Source: Rhodoblastus acidophilus (GTDB lineage Bacteria; Pseudomonadota; Alphaproteobacteria; Rhizobiales; Beijerinckiaceae). From it: a stretch of 64,000 bases of DNA. Location of the stretch: contig NZ_JAOQNX010000024.1 of assembly GCF_025961575.1 (NCBI RefSeq), positions 20,859 to 84,858 on the forward strand. The letters are read 5' to 3'. Positions 36,046-44,494 of this stretch are shown here, in pieces (position 1 is the stretch's first letter; every line of letters starts with the position of its first letter). The notes under the pieces were generated by a model, which saw only the letters and a list, made by a program, of their open reading frames with translations, was not told the DNA's origin and did no database searches. Made by a program: the position numbers and the translations under genes.

Positions 36046-36755
36046 TGGCGGAAAAACCCGTTCACGAGGCGATCCCGGATGAGGATTTCGCCCGTCGCCG
36101 GATCGAGGCGCGGCAAAGACTCGACGCCATCGACCCCGCCCGACAGGGGCGCGGCGGCGATCCGTTTCGCCGCGATTGGTTCCACGCGGTCTATGCGCTG
36201 GCCGAGGGCGACGCCGCCAAGGTTCCCTGGGGCAATCTCAGCGCCCATCCCCATCTCTCGGACTGGCTGGCGAACACGCGCCTCGACGGCATGCGCGCGC
36301 TCGACATTGGCAGCGGCCTCGGCGACAACGCCGCCGCGCTGGCGGGGCAGGGGGCCGAGGTCACCGGCTTCGACCTCGTGGCCGACGCCGTCGATTGGGC
36401 GAAACAACGCTTTCCCCATATCGCGTTCCAAACGGCCGATCTGTTCGCCCCGCCGCCCGAATGGGCCGAAGCCTTCGATTTCATCAGCGAGATCTATACG
36501 CTACAGGCCTTGCCCGCCGACCTCCTGCCTCAGGCGCGGCAAGCGCTCGCTTGTTTTCTCAAGCCCGGCGGACAGCTTCTGGTGATCGCGCGCGCCCGCG
36601 ACGAGACCCAAGCGATCGACGGTCCGCCCTGGCCGCTGACCCGCTCCGATTTGCTGGCGTTCGAAGCCTGCGGGCTGGCGGTGGAGGCGCTGGAGGACAT
36701 TCCCCCTGGCGCCACGCCCAATCGCCACTGGCGGGCTCTATTCCGCAGGCCCTGA
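36042..36755 (+). CDS. class I SAM-dependent methyltransferase
   Basis: 237 aa. SAM-binding motif I is ALDIGSGLGDNAAALAGQGAEVTGFD (about 86-111). Later motifs include FDFISEIYTLQALP and FLKPGGQLLVIARA. The N-terminus (RRIEARQRLDAIDPAR, DWFHAVYAL) is family-specific. Substrate not predictable. Translationally coupled to the upstream carboxypeptidase-like gene, and its 3' end overlaps the convergent marR gene by 18 bases. Confidence 0.85.
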   Translation: MMAEKPVHEAIPDEDFARRRIEARQRLDAIDPARQGRGGDPFRRDWFHAVYALAEGDAAKVPWGNLSAHPHLSDWLANTRLDGMRALDIGSGLGDNAAALAGQGAEVTGFDLVADAVDWAKQRFPHIAFQTADLFAPPPEWAEAFDFISEIYTLQALPADLLPQARQALACFLKPGGQLLVIARARDETQAIDGPPWPLTRSDLLAFEACGLAVEALEDIPPGATPNRHWRALFRRP

Positions 36756-37187
36756 CAGCGCGTCGATCATGCGGCGCAGCCGTGCAATGAATTGCACGCG
36801 GTCTGCCGCTTCGAAATCCTCAACCGCCCGGTCATTGACGGCCAGCGCTTCGGCGATCAGCGGCGTTTTCAGCGCACGCCCTTTTTCCGTGAGGCCGATC
36901 AGCACCTGCCGGCGGTTGCCGGGATCGGCGGCAAAGGTCACCAGATCATCGCGCTCCATGCGTTTGAGCGTGTTGGCGACGGTCGGCTGCTCGATGTCCA
37001 GCCGCCGCGCGATCTCCGACTGGGTGATTCCCTCCTGCTCCCACAGGATCAGCAAGACGGGGAATTGGCCGTGCGCGACGCCATATTTGCCCAAGCGACG
37101 GTCGAGCGCCCGGGCGAACAATCGCCCGAGCAGATTGACCATATAGCCGAGGCTGTCTTCGCGGCGAAACTCGCCCTCGGTCGTCAT
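36738..37187 (-). CDS. MarR family transcriptional regulator
   Basis: 149 aa. Winged helix: ITQSEIARRLDIEQPTVANTLKRMERDDLVTFAADPGNRRQVLIGLTEKGRAL. No cysteine is present, so peroxide sensing of the OhrR type is unlikely. It is the second gene of a leftward pair with a membrane protein whose promoter carries two identical palindromes, the likely targets of this regulator. Confidence 0.9.
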   Translation of the reverse strand: MTTEGEFRREDSLGYMVNLLGRLFARALDRRLGKYGVAHGQFPVLLILWEQEGITQSEIARRLDIEQPTVANTLKRMERDDLVTFAADPGNRRQVLIGLTEKGRALKTPLIAEALAVNDRAVEDFEAADRVQFIARLRRMIDALSGPAE

Positions 37188-37199
37188 GAAAACCCTCGT

Positions 37200-37676
37200 T
37201 TACGCCGTCGCCGCCCGGCGCCGGAACAGGGTGGGCTTATAGAGACCCAGCGCGATCAGAGCCAGAGTCAGGGACACGTTGGCGACGCCAAACCCGTCCT
37301 CGGCGCGTATGGCGCGGGTGAGCGCTTCGCCGTATTCGCCCGCCTTGGCCAAGGCGAAGGCGCGGGCGCCGGCGGGAACGATGACGAAGGCGGTGTTGAC
37401 GAGGATCAGCGCTGCCCCGCCGACATGCGCCGCCAGCCAGCCGATTTTGAGCGGGGAAAGGCGCGCCGCCGCCAACATGCCGGCGCCGGACGCGAGCAAC
37501 AGCCCCAGGCCGGGCAGGGTGAGCAGTCGGGTGGCCTGGACGATCTGCGCGCGTGCGGCGAGGAAACTGGCGTCGCCGGGCGCCCCGGCGAGCGCGCCGG
37601 CGACGATGTGGCCGAAAATGCTGCCGAGAAACAGGGTCAGTCCCAGAAGATGAAGAAATTTGCAGGCACGATACAT
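37200..37676 (-). CDS. DUF2269-like integral membrane protein
   Basis: 158 aa with four predicted membrane helices (FLHLLGLTLFLGSIFGHIVAGAL, LLTLPGLGLLLASGAGML, IGWLAAHVGGAALILVNTAFVIV, VANVSLTLALIALGLY). Conserved early His residues (LHLLG, GHIV) resemble DUF2269/DUF2214 proteins. Function unknown. The MarR gene starts 12 bases downstream, so the pair is probably a self-regulated unit. Confidence 0.75.
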   Translation of the reverse strand: MYRACKFLHLLGLTLFLGSIFGHIVAGALAGAPGDASFLAARAQIVQATRLLTLPGLGLLLASGAGMLAAARLSPLKIGWLAAHVGGAALILVNTAFVIVPAGARAFALAKAGEYGEALTRAIRAEDGFGVANVSLTLALIALGLYKPTLFRRRAATA

Positions 37677-37702
37677 GCGTCGCTCCTATGTCCGAAAAAG
37701 AC

Positions 37703-37743
37703 ATAGCAAGCTATAAATCGCGGCGCCTTTAATAGCAAGCTAT
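37703..37743 (-). promoter_or_regulatory. promoter with two MarR-type operators upstream of the DUF2269-marR pair
   Basis: ATAGCAAGCTAT occurs twice, at 37703-37714 and 37732-37743, 29 bases apart; each is palindromic except for the two central bases. On the minus strand a -35 (TTGCTA) overlaps one copy and a -10 (TTATAG), 16 bases on, overlaps the other, so a bound repressor would block the promoter. Also 15-95 bases downstream lies the thioesterase gene end, which is transcribed toward this site. Confidence 0.7.
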
Positions 37744-37755
37744 GATAATGCCTTT

Positions 37756-38175
37756 TCAGCGCGGATAGAGAATCATCTGCGTGCAGCGAAAAAGCGCCAG
37801 CGCGCGTCCGTTCGCATCAATCGCCTTGGCCTCCCAGACCTGGGTGGTTCGTCCGCCATGCGCCAGCCGCGCCTCCGCGCGCAAAAGCCCGGAACGCGCC
37901 GTACCGACGAAATTGCTCTTCAGCTCGATGGTGGTGAAGTTTTCCGCGCCCTCGGGGAGGCTGGCGATGCAGCCATAGCCGGCGGCGGTGTCGGCGAGGG
38001 TGATGATGGCGCCGGCGTGGAGATAGCCGTTGGGCGCGAGATGATGCGGCGCAATCTCCATTTCGATGTCGACCGCGCCCGGCGCCACATGCGTGACGGT
38101 CAAGCCGAGATGGTCCGGAAGGAACCCCTTCGCCATCGCGTTGAATGTTTCGGGATCGAGGCGTTTCTCCGCCAT
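37756..38175 (-). CDS. PaaI-family hotdog-fold thioesterase
   Basis: 139 aa from the ATG at 38175. HHLAPNGYLHAGAIITLADTAAGYGC is the hotdog active-site segment (Asn-Gly and Asp in place), followed by TTIELKSNFVGTAR. Likely hydrolyses an acyl- or aryl-CoA; no pathway context. The in-frame extension upstream to 38268 was rejected for poor composition. Confidence 0.85.
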   Translation of the reverse strand: MAEKRLDPETFNAMAKGFLPDHLGLTVTHVAPGAVDIEMEIAPHHLAPNGYLHAGAIITLADTAAGYGCIASLPEGAENFTTIELKSNFVGTARSGLLRAEARLAHGGRTTQVWEAKAIDANGRALALFRCTQMILYPR

Positions 38176-38271
38176 GATGGGCTCCGCGCAAAATGGTTCA
38201 GGATTGAACGTTGTGCGCGCAGCCTTGTCAAAATGCCGTTTTCCAATCTGCACTTGGCGGTGCGGCAAGGA

Positions 38272-39093
38272 TCATTCCGCCGCCTTGGCCTCGTTCCAGA
38301 GCGCGTCCATCGCCTCGAGATCGACGTCGCCAAGCTTTTTGCCCTGCTTTTCGATGGCTTGTTCGATATAGCCGAACCGCCGTTCGAATTTTTGATTGGT
38401 GGCGCGCAGCGCCGCGTCCGGATCGGTTTTCAAGTGGCGGGCGAGGTTCGCCACCGCGAACAGCACATCGCCGATCTCCGCCGCCGCATGGCTGTTGTCG
38501 CCCTGGTTCAGCGCCTCCTCGACCTCGTCGCATTCCTCGCGAATCTTGGCCAGCACAAGACGCGCGTCGTTCCAATCGAAGCCGACCTTCGACGCCTTGT
38601 CCTGCAATTTGACGGCGCGGGCGAGGGCGGGGAGGAGGATCGGCACGTCCGCCAGAAAACCGCTGCGCGCCTGTTCGGGCAGGCCAGCGGCGCGGCGGCG
38701 CTCCGCCTTTTCCGCCTTCTCGCGGGCCTTGATCTCGGCCCAGACGCCTTCCACCTCCTGCGGCGTGCGCGCCTCGGGCGCGCCGAATACATGGGGATGG
38801 CGGCGGATCATCTTCTCGTTGATCGCCAGCACGACGGCGCCGAAGTCGAACAGGCCGCGCTCCTCGGCCAACCGGGACTGGAACACGACCTGCAACAGCA
38901 GATCGCCGAGTTCGTCGCAGAGATCGACGAAGTCCTCGCGCGCAATGGCGTCGGCGACCTCGCAGGCCTCTTCGATCGCATAGGGCGCCAGCGAGTGGAA
39001 ATCCTGCGCGAGATCCCAGGCGCAGCCGATCTCGGGCGTGCGCAGACGCGCCATGATTTCGAGCAGGCGTGAAATATCGCGGGTCGGTTCCAT
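38272..39093 (-). CDS. mazG: nucleoside triphosphate pyrophosphohydrolase
   Basis: 273 aa two-domain MazG. The first domain carries the EEACEVADAI and ELGDLLLQVVF metal-binding helices; the second carries EECDEVEEALN and EIGDVLFAVANLAR, so both EExxE and ExxD sets are intact. It removes non-canonical NTPs or lowers (p)ppGpp. A strong terminator of the upstream cold-shock gene lies just before its start. Confidence 0.95.
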   Translation of the reverse strand: MEPTRDISRLLEIMARLRTPEIGCAWDLAQDFHSLAPYAIEEACEVADAIAREDFVDLCDELGDLLLQVVFQSRLAEERGLFDFGAVVLAINEKMIRRHPHVFGAPEARTPQEVEGVWAEIKAREKAEKAERRRAAGLPEQARSGFLADVPILLPALARAVKLQDKASKVGFDWNDARLVLAKIREECDEVEEALNQGDNSHAAAEIGDVLFAVANLARHLKTDPDAALRATNQKFERRFGYIEQAIEKQGKKLGDVDLEAMDALWNEAKAAE

Positions 39094-39102
39094 GCTGGCC
39101 TC

Positions 39103-39137
39103 AAAAGAAAAGAGCAGGGCGGTTGACCGCCCTGCTC
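39103..39137 (-). terminator. intrinsic terminator of the cold-shock gene
   Basis: Read leftwards, a perfect 11-bp stem GAGCAGGGCGG/CCGCCCTGCTC (39112-39122 and 39127-39137) with a four-base loop is followed by TTTTCTTTTG. Confidence 0.9.
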
Positions 39138-39162
39138 CGGGAAAATGTTGAAACCGTCAGGC

Positions 39163-39837
39163 TCAGGAGAGCGAGATGGCGACCGCTTCGCGGCCCTTCT
39201 GCGTGTCCACCACCTTCATGGTGACCGGCTGACCCTCGGCGAGACCGGAAATACCGGCGGAGCCAAGGATGGAGATGTGGACGAACACGTCCTTGCCGCC
39301 GTCGCTGGCCTGGACGAAGCCAAACCCCTTGGCGCCGTCGAACCACTTGACCGCGCCCTGGACTTCCACGGCGTTGGACAGGTCGGGCTGGCGGCGCTGC
39401 GGACGCGGCGAATCGCCGAAGGACGGACGCTGCGGCGCGCGCTCGGCGGCGCCGGCGGTGTCCACCTCGAGCACGCGGGTGACCTGCTGGCCCTTGACGC
39501 CATTGGCGACGAGCACCTTGAGCTTTGCGCCCGGAGGAACGTTCTCGTAACCGGCCTGCTGCAGCGCGCCGATGTGGAGGAAGGCGTCGCCCGCGCCATT
39601 GGAGAGCTCGACGAAGCCGAAGCCCTTGTCGCCCTTGAACCACTTCACCACGGCGTCGACGGAATTACCGACGGGGGCGGGCGGAGGCGGGGGAGCGAAA
39701 TCGCCGAAACCGCCGCCCATGGGCTGACGGTCGAAGGTCTGGCGGGGTTGGCGAAACTGCCGCGGGCTGTCGAATGAGGGCCCATCGTCATCGAAACCGC
39801 GCTTCCTGGGGCCCCGGAAATCTTTACCTTTGCTCAT
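39163..39837 (-). CDS. double cold-shock-domain RNA/DNA-binding protein
   Basis: 224 aa. Two cold-shock domains, at about residues 60-125 (VVKWFKGDKGFGFVELSNGAGDAFLHI) and 157-222 (AVKWFDGAKGFGFVQASDGGKDVFVHI), each with intact RNP1 KGFGFV and RNP2 motifs. A Gly/Pro/Arg-rich N-terminal 55 residues and a linker between domains look disordered. Duplicated CSD proteins are typical of alphaproteobacteria and serve as RNA chaperones. A long upstream region could be a regulatory leader. Confidence 0.9.
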   Translation of the reverse strand: MSKGKDFRGPRKRGFDDDGPSFDSPRQFRQPRQTFDRQPMGGGFGDFAPPPPPAPVGNSVDAVVKWFKGDKGFGFVELSNGAGDAFLHIGALQQAGYENVPPGAKLKVLVANGVKGQQVTRVLEVDTAGAAERAPQRPSFGDSPRPQRRQPDLSNAVEVQGAVKWFDGAKGFGFVQASDGGKDVFVHISILGSAGISGLAEGQPVTMKVVDTQKGREAVAISLS

Positions 39838-40306
39838 GTCCGCTCTATTTAACTCCGCCTCATTTCAAAATGGCGCGGGACGTTCGCCTACGCCTATTGG
39901 CCCCGCGGCGCACCGGCCCAGGGAACCGCCAGCAGATGGTTCTGTGATTATTTTCAAGTCCAAAGCCCGCGCGTTCACTATTTAGCAGGAAAAGGCCAAT
40001 TCTGGCTATGGGTAATTTCGCGGAATCGCACCGATTCATGGCGAAATTTCGCCCATTTGGAATTACCGTTACGGAACCCCTGCCATCCCAAGCTTTCCGG
40101 GCGTTTGCGCCGGAAATCGCAAGGAAAAATCGAGTGCTGCCGAGGCGCGCGGCGCGGCAGCGGACCGGTGGATGCGGGCAGAGGCTAGCTTCGAGGGGCA
40201 CGGCGCCTCGCGAGCGCGCCTCGCCGGCCGCGTGTCTGGCGCGGTTTCAGGCGAGGCGATTCCCCTGAAACGACTCGCGATTCGCAGGGTCGCGCGCTTT
40301 GCTTCG
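39838..40306. other. 469-base intergenic region upstream of the cold-shock gene
   Basis: No gene recognised on either strand. The half next to the cold-shock gene (39840-40060) is AT-richer and probably contains its promoter and leader, read leftwards. The other half is GC-rich with short self-complementary patches (for example around 40138-40155 and 40200-40225). No RNA gene identified. Confidence 0.5.
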
Positions 40307-40906
40307 CTAATGCTGCGTGAGGAAATCGGCGATCCCCAAGCGAATTTCGCCATCGACCTGATCCTGGCTGACGCCGCGCGCTTTGAGTTCGGTTTTCGAG
40401 ACGACGAGCGAATGGTCGCCGCCCGCGACGACATGGAGCGCATTGGGGGCTTTCATGCGTTGGCGCACGCCCTCAAGCAGATCGAGGGGGCAGAGCCTGT
40501 CCTTCGTTCCCTGGACGAACAGGATCGGCGTCCTGAGGGCCAGAAGCGCTTCATCCCGAAGCTTCGACGGGTCGCCGCCGCCACAGAGCGGATATCCAAG
40601 GCAGATGACGGCGTCGACCGGTTCGACCAGGGCGACGTGACAACCGACGCGCCCGCCCATGCTTTTGCCGACCAGCACGATTGGTCCCGCATGAGTGTTT
40701 CGCACTTCCGCCAGCGCCGCCCGATGGGTCTCGATGAGCTTGGGCAACCGGTCCGGGCTTTTCCGGCCCTGGAGCGCATAGGAATAGTCGAAGGGGACAA
40801 CGGTCCCAATCGTCTCCAACAGCGCGCGGAATTCCTGCATCCGCGGGTGCGTCGTCGGCGCGCCGGCGCCGGGCGCCAGAAGAAAGGCGATGTCTCGGGT
40901 GGTCAT
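40307..40906 (-). CDS. KANL3/Tex30-type alpha/beta hydrolase-like protein
   Basis: 199 aa from the ATG at 40906 (MTTRDIAFLLAPGAGAPTTHPRMQEF). The nucleophile elbow is VGKSMGGRVG. TPILFVQGTKDRLCP supplies the Asp and VAGGDHSL the His, so a hydrolase triad is present. The family is widespread and of unknown substrate. The longer in-frame extension upstream is Arg-rich and was rejected. Confidence 0.82.
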   Translation of the reverse strand: MTTRDIAFLLAPGAGAPTTHPRMQEFRALLETIGTVVPFDYSYALQGRKSPDRLPKLIETHRAALAEVRNTHAGPIVLVGKSMGGRVGCHVALVEPVDAVICLGYPLCGGGDPSKLRDEALLALRTPILFVQGTKDRLCPLDLLEGVRQRMKAPNALHVVAGGDHSLVVSKTELKARGVSQDQVDGEIRLGIADFLTQH

Positions 40907-41214
40907 GGGGCGCTCACACCGGTGAAAGAAACGTGCAACGTTCTTCGTCGAGGAATGGGGATAGAGATGGGGGAGGCCACGAGGCTGATTCGCATAATCA
41001 ACATTATGGAACTCATCTGTGCATCGGGATCGGGAGCGCGCTCTATGGGGATAGCCGCCACTTCCACGCGACCGCAGTCGTTGCGCAAGCCATAGCGGCG
41101 GCTCGCCGCAGGCGTCGCACACGACATGAGCCAACAGGAGCTCACGGCGAGCTTGCCGCCTGGAACGGGGTAGGGATCGCACGCGTTCACGCCCCCTGCC
41201 CTGGCCGCTCTCGA
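40907..41214. other. 308-base region with no convincing gene
   Basis: It separates two leftward genes. Open frames across it have odd composition and no recognisable motif. A short perfect inverted repeat, CATAAT-CAAC-ATTATG (40992-41007), lies about 90 bases upstream of the hydrolase start and could be an operator. Confidence 0.45.
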
Positions 41215-42225
41215 TCAAGAACGCGCTTGGAGCGCCCCGAGCGGACTGAAGGCCGAAGCGCCATCAAGTCCAAAACGGCTGAGCACCTGTTGCAGAACCG
41301 TCCTGCGCGACGCCGTCCTGACCTCGAACAAACGGGCCTCGTCCTTCAAGCGGAAAAGAAGCTCGTCGCCTGTCGACAGGGCGTCGACAAGACCCAATCC
41401 GAGCGCCTCGCTGGCGAGCCAGACGTCGCCGGTCGCGACTTTGGCGAGGTCGACGCCCGGCCGGCGCTCGGCGACGAAAGTCTTGAAGATCGTGTGCGTG
41501 TCTTCGATCTTGCCGCGAAAATGCTCGCGCCCGGCCGGCGTGATCTCGCCCAGCATCGACACGGAGCGCTTGAATTCTCCGGCCGTCAGCTCCTCATAAT
41601 CGATGTCGTTCTTCTTGAGCAGCCGGTGAAGATTCGGGACCTGCGCCACCACGCCGATCGAGCCGATCATGGCGAAGGGCGCGGCGACAATGGCGTCGGC
41701 CGCGCAAGCCATCATATAGCCGCCGCTCGCCGCCACCTGGTCGACGCAAACCGTGACCTTGACGCCGCGGTCGCGGAGCCGCGAGATTTCGGCGGCCCCG
41801 AGCCCATAGCCGGTGACCGTGCCGCCGGGGCTTTGCAGCCGCAACACCACCTCGTCCTGCTGCGGACGCGCGACGGTGAGCACGGCGTCGATCTCGCGCG
41901 AAAGGTTTTTCACCGCCGACGCCATCACATCGCCCTTGAAGCCGAGGACGAAGATGCGTTTGCCGGCGTCTTCCCCTTGCCGCGCCTTGGCCTCGCGTTT
42001 GCGCGCCTTGGCGCGCGCGCGGCGCTGCTTCTTGTCCAGGATTTCGGCGTCGAACTCGTCGCGCATCTGGTCGTAGCGCTCGTTGAGCGAACGCACGTCG
42101 ATCTCGCGCCCTTTATCGCCGTCGCGACGGCTCAGGCGCGCCATCAGCGCCGCCAGCGCACCGACCGCCGCCACGATGAGAGCCGCCTTCAGCGCGAAGG
42201 CGGCGATATCCAGCCAGAAGCCCAT
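41215..42225 (-). CDS. sohB: S49 family peptidase (SohB-like)
   Basis: 336 aa from the ATG at 42225, preceded on its strand by GGTGGAGGAAGACC. An N-terminal membrane helix (MGFWLDIAAFALKAALIVAAVGAL) and a charged Arg/Lys-rich segment are followed by the S49 domain: LRLQSPGGTVTGYG, QVAASGGYMMACAADAIVA with the catalytic Ser, and IGSIGVVAQ. The catalytic Lys is expected in the S49 domain. Envelope quality control or signal-peptide degradation is the probable role. Confidence 0.9.
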   Translation of the reverse strand: MGFWLDIAAFALKAALIVAAVGALAALMARLSRRDGDKGREIDVRSLNERYDQMRDEFDAEILDKKQRRARAKARKREAKARQGEDAGKRIFVLGFKGDVMASAVKNLSREIDAVLTVARPQQDEVVLRLQSPGGTVTGYGLGAAEISRLRDRGVKVTVCVDQVAASGGYMMACAADAIVAAPFAMIGSIGVVAQVPNLHRLLKKNDIDYEELTAGEFKRSVSMLGEITPAGREHFRGKIEDTHTIFKTFVAERRPGVDLAKVATGDVWLASEALGLGLVDALSTGDELLFRLKDEARLFEVRTASRRTVLQQVLSRFGLDGASAFSPLGALQARS

Positions 42226-42328
42226 GGTCTTCCTCCACCCGCGTCTTTTCACGCCTGCGCGCGCGACGCAAGGGAGTCACGCGATCGGCGGAAGGTCAAT
42301 TGTTGGCGTTGCTGATGCGCCGCCGATC

Positions 42329-42970
42329 TCACGGGGTCAGCGCGCCGCGGGTCAGCTGCAGCGCATTGGCGCGCAGGCTGGCCCAGTGCGGCAGCCAGCG
42401 CGGATCGAAGCGCAGCGCCACATCGAGCCCATCAACTGAAAAATGGGCGAGACAGACCTCCGGCAGCCCGTCGGCCGGGATCTTTGGACGCTGGCAGCGG
42501 GCGGCGAAGTCCTGTCCGTCGGGGGCGGCGTAATAGAAATCCTCGCCCGCGAACGGCGAATGGTCCTCGAAGCGGCGCATCAGCAGACCGCCTTCGCTGA
42601 CCTGAACCTCCGGCGCCAGATAGGGCGCGCGCTGGTCGGCCGGCGCGACACGGCCGGCGCCGCCGGCGTCGGGGGTCAAGGTGATGAACACCTGGGCGGC
42701 CCCCGCCTTGTCGGTTTCCCCGGCGCCGGGCAGCCGGCGCGGATCGGCGGCGGCCGGCGCGAAATCCGGCGCGAGCGCCACGAGATCGACGCGATTGGCC
42801 TCGAGCGGCCCCTCGCGCAGATAGGCCGAAGTGAAATGCAGCCGCTTCGACCCGATCGAGACCTCGACCATTTGCGGCGGCTGCGCCTCCGGCCAGAACC
42901 GCCAGGCCGCGGCCCCGCCGAGAACCAGCAGGATGGGAACAAAGCCGAGAAGAAGCAGCAGTCGGCGCAT
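42329..42970 (-). CDS. membrane-anchored protein of unknown function
   Basis: 213 aa from the ATG at 42970. A short cytoplasmic start, then one hydrophobic helix (LLLLLGFVPILLVLGGAAAW); the rest is predicted to be periplasmic and beta-rich, with a Cys pair (ARCQRP, EVCLAH) that could form a disulfide. The family is not recognised but similar proteins, as far as I recall, are common in Rhizobiales. Confidence 0.65.
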   Translation of the reverse strand: MRRLLLLLGFVPILLVLGGAAAWRFWPEAQPPQMVEVSIGSKRLHFTSAYLREGPLEANRVDLVALAPDFAPAAADPRRLPGAGETDKAGAAQVFITLTPDAGGAGRVAPADQRAPYLAPEVQVSEGGLLMRRFEDHSPFAGEDFYYAAPDGQDFAARCQRPKIPADGLPEVCLAHFSVDGLDVALRFDPRWLPHWASLRANALQLTRGALTP

Positions 42971-43040
42971 GGGACCCGCAAAGACGAAATGGCGGAATGG
43001 CTTTGAGCCGATTATTGTGGCGACCGCAAGGGAGAAAACC

Positions 43041-43571
43041 ATGAGTCTCTATTCGCTCGACGGCGTGTCGCCGGAGCTGCCGGAAGACGGAAAATTTTTC
43101 GTCGCGCCCGACGCCAATCTGATCGGTCGGGTGCGGCTGCGCGAGGACGCCAATGTCTGGTTCGGCGCGACGCTGCGCGGCGACAATGAATGGATCGACG
43201 TCGGCGCGCGCGCCAACATCCAGGACGGCTCCGTCCTGCACACCGACATGGGTTGTCCGCTGACCATCGGCGCCGACGTGACCATTGGCCATTGCGTGAT
43301 CCTGCACGGCTGCACGATCGGCGAGGGCAGCCTGATCGGCATGGGCGCGACGATCATGAACAATGCGAAAATCGGCAAGTTCTGCATCGTCGGCGCCAAT
43401 GCGCTCGTCACCGAGGGCGCTGAATTCCCCGACTATTCCCTGATCGTCGGCGCCCCGGCCAAGCTCAGGAAGACGCTCGATCCCTCCTCCGCGGACGGGC
43501 TGCTGGGCAGCGCCCGCCACTATGTCGAGAACGCGCGCCGCTATCTCTCCGGCTTCAAGCGGATCGACTGA
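43041..43571 (+). CDS. gamma carbonic anhydrase family protein
   Basis: 176 aa left-handed beta-helix. The family core is NVWFGATLRGDNEWIDVGARANIQDGSVLHTD, with zinc-ligand histidines in VLHTD and IGHCVILHG, and GMGATIMNNAKIGK. Trimeric enzymes of the YrdA/PaaY group; carbonic anhydrase activity varies between members. Start preceded by AAGGGAGAAAACC. It lies beside the exopolysaccharide cluster, without obvious connection. Confidence 0.9.
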   Translation: MSLYSLDGVSPELPEDGKFFVAPDANLIGRVRLREDANVWFGATLRGDNEWIDVGARANIQDGSVLHTDMGCPLTIGADVTIGHCVILHGCTIGEGSLIGMGATIMNNAKIGKFCIVGANALVTEGAEFPDYSLIVGAPAKLRKTLDPSSADGLLGSARHYVENARRYLSGFKRID

Positions 43572-43619
43572 GGCCCAGGCGGCGCCGAACCTGAGTTCGT
43601 CATGGGAGAGCGGACGAAC

Positions 43620-44342
43620 TCAGGCCCGCGCCCAGCGCGCCCCGACCACGCCGGCGATGGCGCAGCCATGGGCGCGCAGGCCCGCGCTGACGCGCTGCAC
43701 GTCCTCGAAGCGCGCATCGTCGAGGCGCGCCGCGATCACGGCGGAGCCCGCGCGCGCCGCAATCACCGCGGCGTCGGCGCTTTCGAGCGCCGCAGGCGCG
43801 TCATAGATCACCAGATCGAACTCCCGCGCCCATTTCGCCGCAAGACGGGCGAACATTTTGGACGCCAGGAGATCCTGTGGATTGGACGGCGCCGCGCCGG
43901 CGGGCGCGAGCGCCAGATGCGGCGCGACCTCGTGGACGATGGGCGCGTCGCCCTGCCCCCGCGCCAGCGAATCCGCCAGACCGTCGCGGCGCGCCGGCAG
44001 CCCGAACAGGTGTGAAAGGCTTGGGCGGCGCAGATTGGCGTCGACCAGCAGCGTCTTCAACTCAAGCTGCGCGAAGGCGAGGGCGAGATTGCCCGCCAGC
44101 ACGCTCGCGCCCTGCCCGATCCGCGCCGCGACCAGGGCGAAACTGCCGCCGCGCGCGAAACCGGCGGCCATCAGCGACGCGCGTATGGAGCGAATGGATT
44201 CGGCGGCTTCCCCGGCCGGCGCTCCTGCGACGCCAAGAAGCGGAGACAGGCGACTGTCGTCGGCGCGCATGCCCCGCGCAGCGACAGAGAGCCGGCCGGA
44301 GCGCCTCCGGGCGCGAGGCCCCAAATCGATCACCTCGGTCAT
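43620..44342 (-). CDS. CpsD/BY-kinase-like ATPase domain protein with degenerate Walker A
   Basis: 240 aa. Overall similarity is to the cytoplasmic tyrosine autokinase domain used in capsule and exopolysaccharide chain-length control: ESIRSIRASLMAAG, LKTLLVDANLRRPSLS (Walker A') and FDLVIYDAPAALESADA (Walker B). The P-loop reads ARIGQGASVLAGN, where the usual GKS/T lysine is Ala, and there is no C-terminal tyrosine cluster and no membrane-adaptor domain. It may be a scaffold or regulator. Divergent from the sugar transferase gene. Confidence 0.75.
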   Translation of the reverse strand: MTEVIDLGPRARRRSGRLSVAARGMRADDSRLSPLLGVAGAPAGEAAESIRSIRASLMAAGFARGGSFALVAARIGQGASVLAGNLALAFAQLELKTLLVDANLRRPSLSHLFGLPARRDGLADSLARGQGDAPIVHEVAPHLALAPAGAAPSNPQDLLASKMFARLAAKWAREFDLVIYDAPAALESADAAVIAARAGSAVIAARLDDARFEDVQRVSAGLRAHGCAIAGVVGARWARA

Positions 44343-44494
44343 TCCAGCCCCTCCGGCGCAACGTCTATGTGAAATTATCGACATTTCCTGTGCCGAAATG
44401 GAACAATCATGACAATGCGCAACGGCAGGTTGAATTAATTTTTGCTTAACAACCTGAATATGCCCAGCCACCCCGATCACACCGGGAGCCAGCG

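Noticed and set aside
40903..41190. 95-codon leftward frame between sohB and the KANL3-like hydrolase
   Set aside because: Unusual composition, no recognisable family and overlap with the upstream region of the hydrolase.
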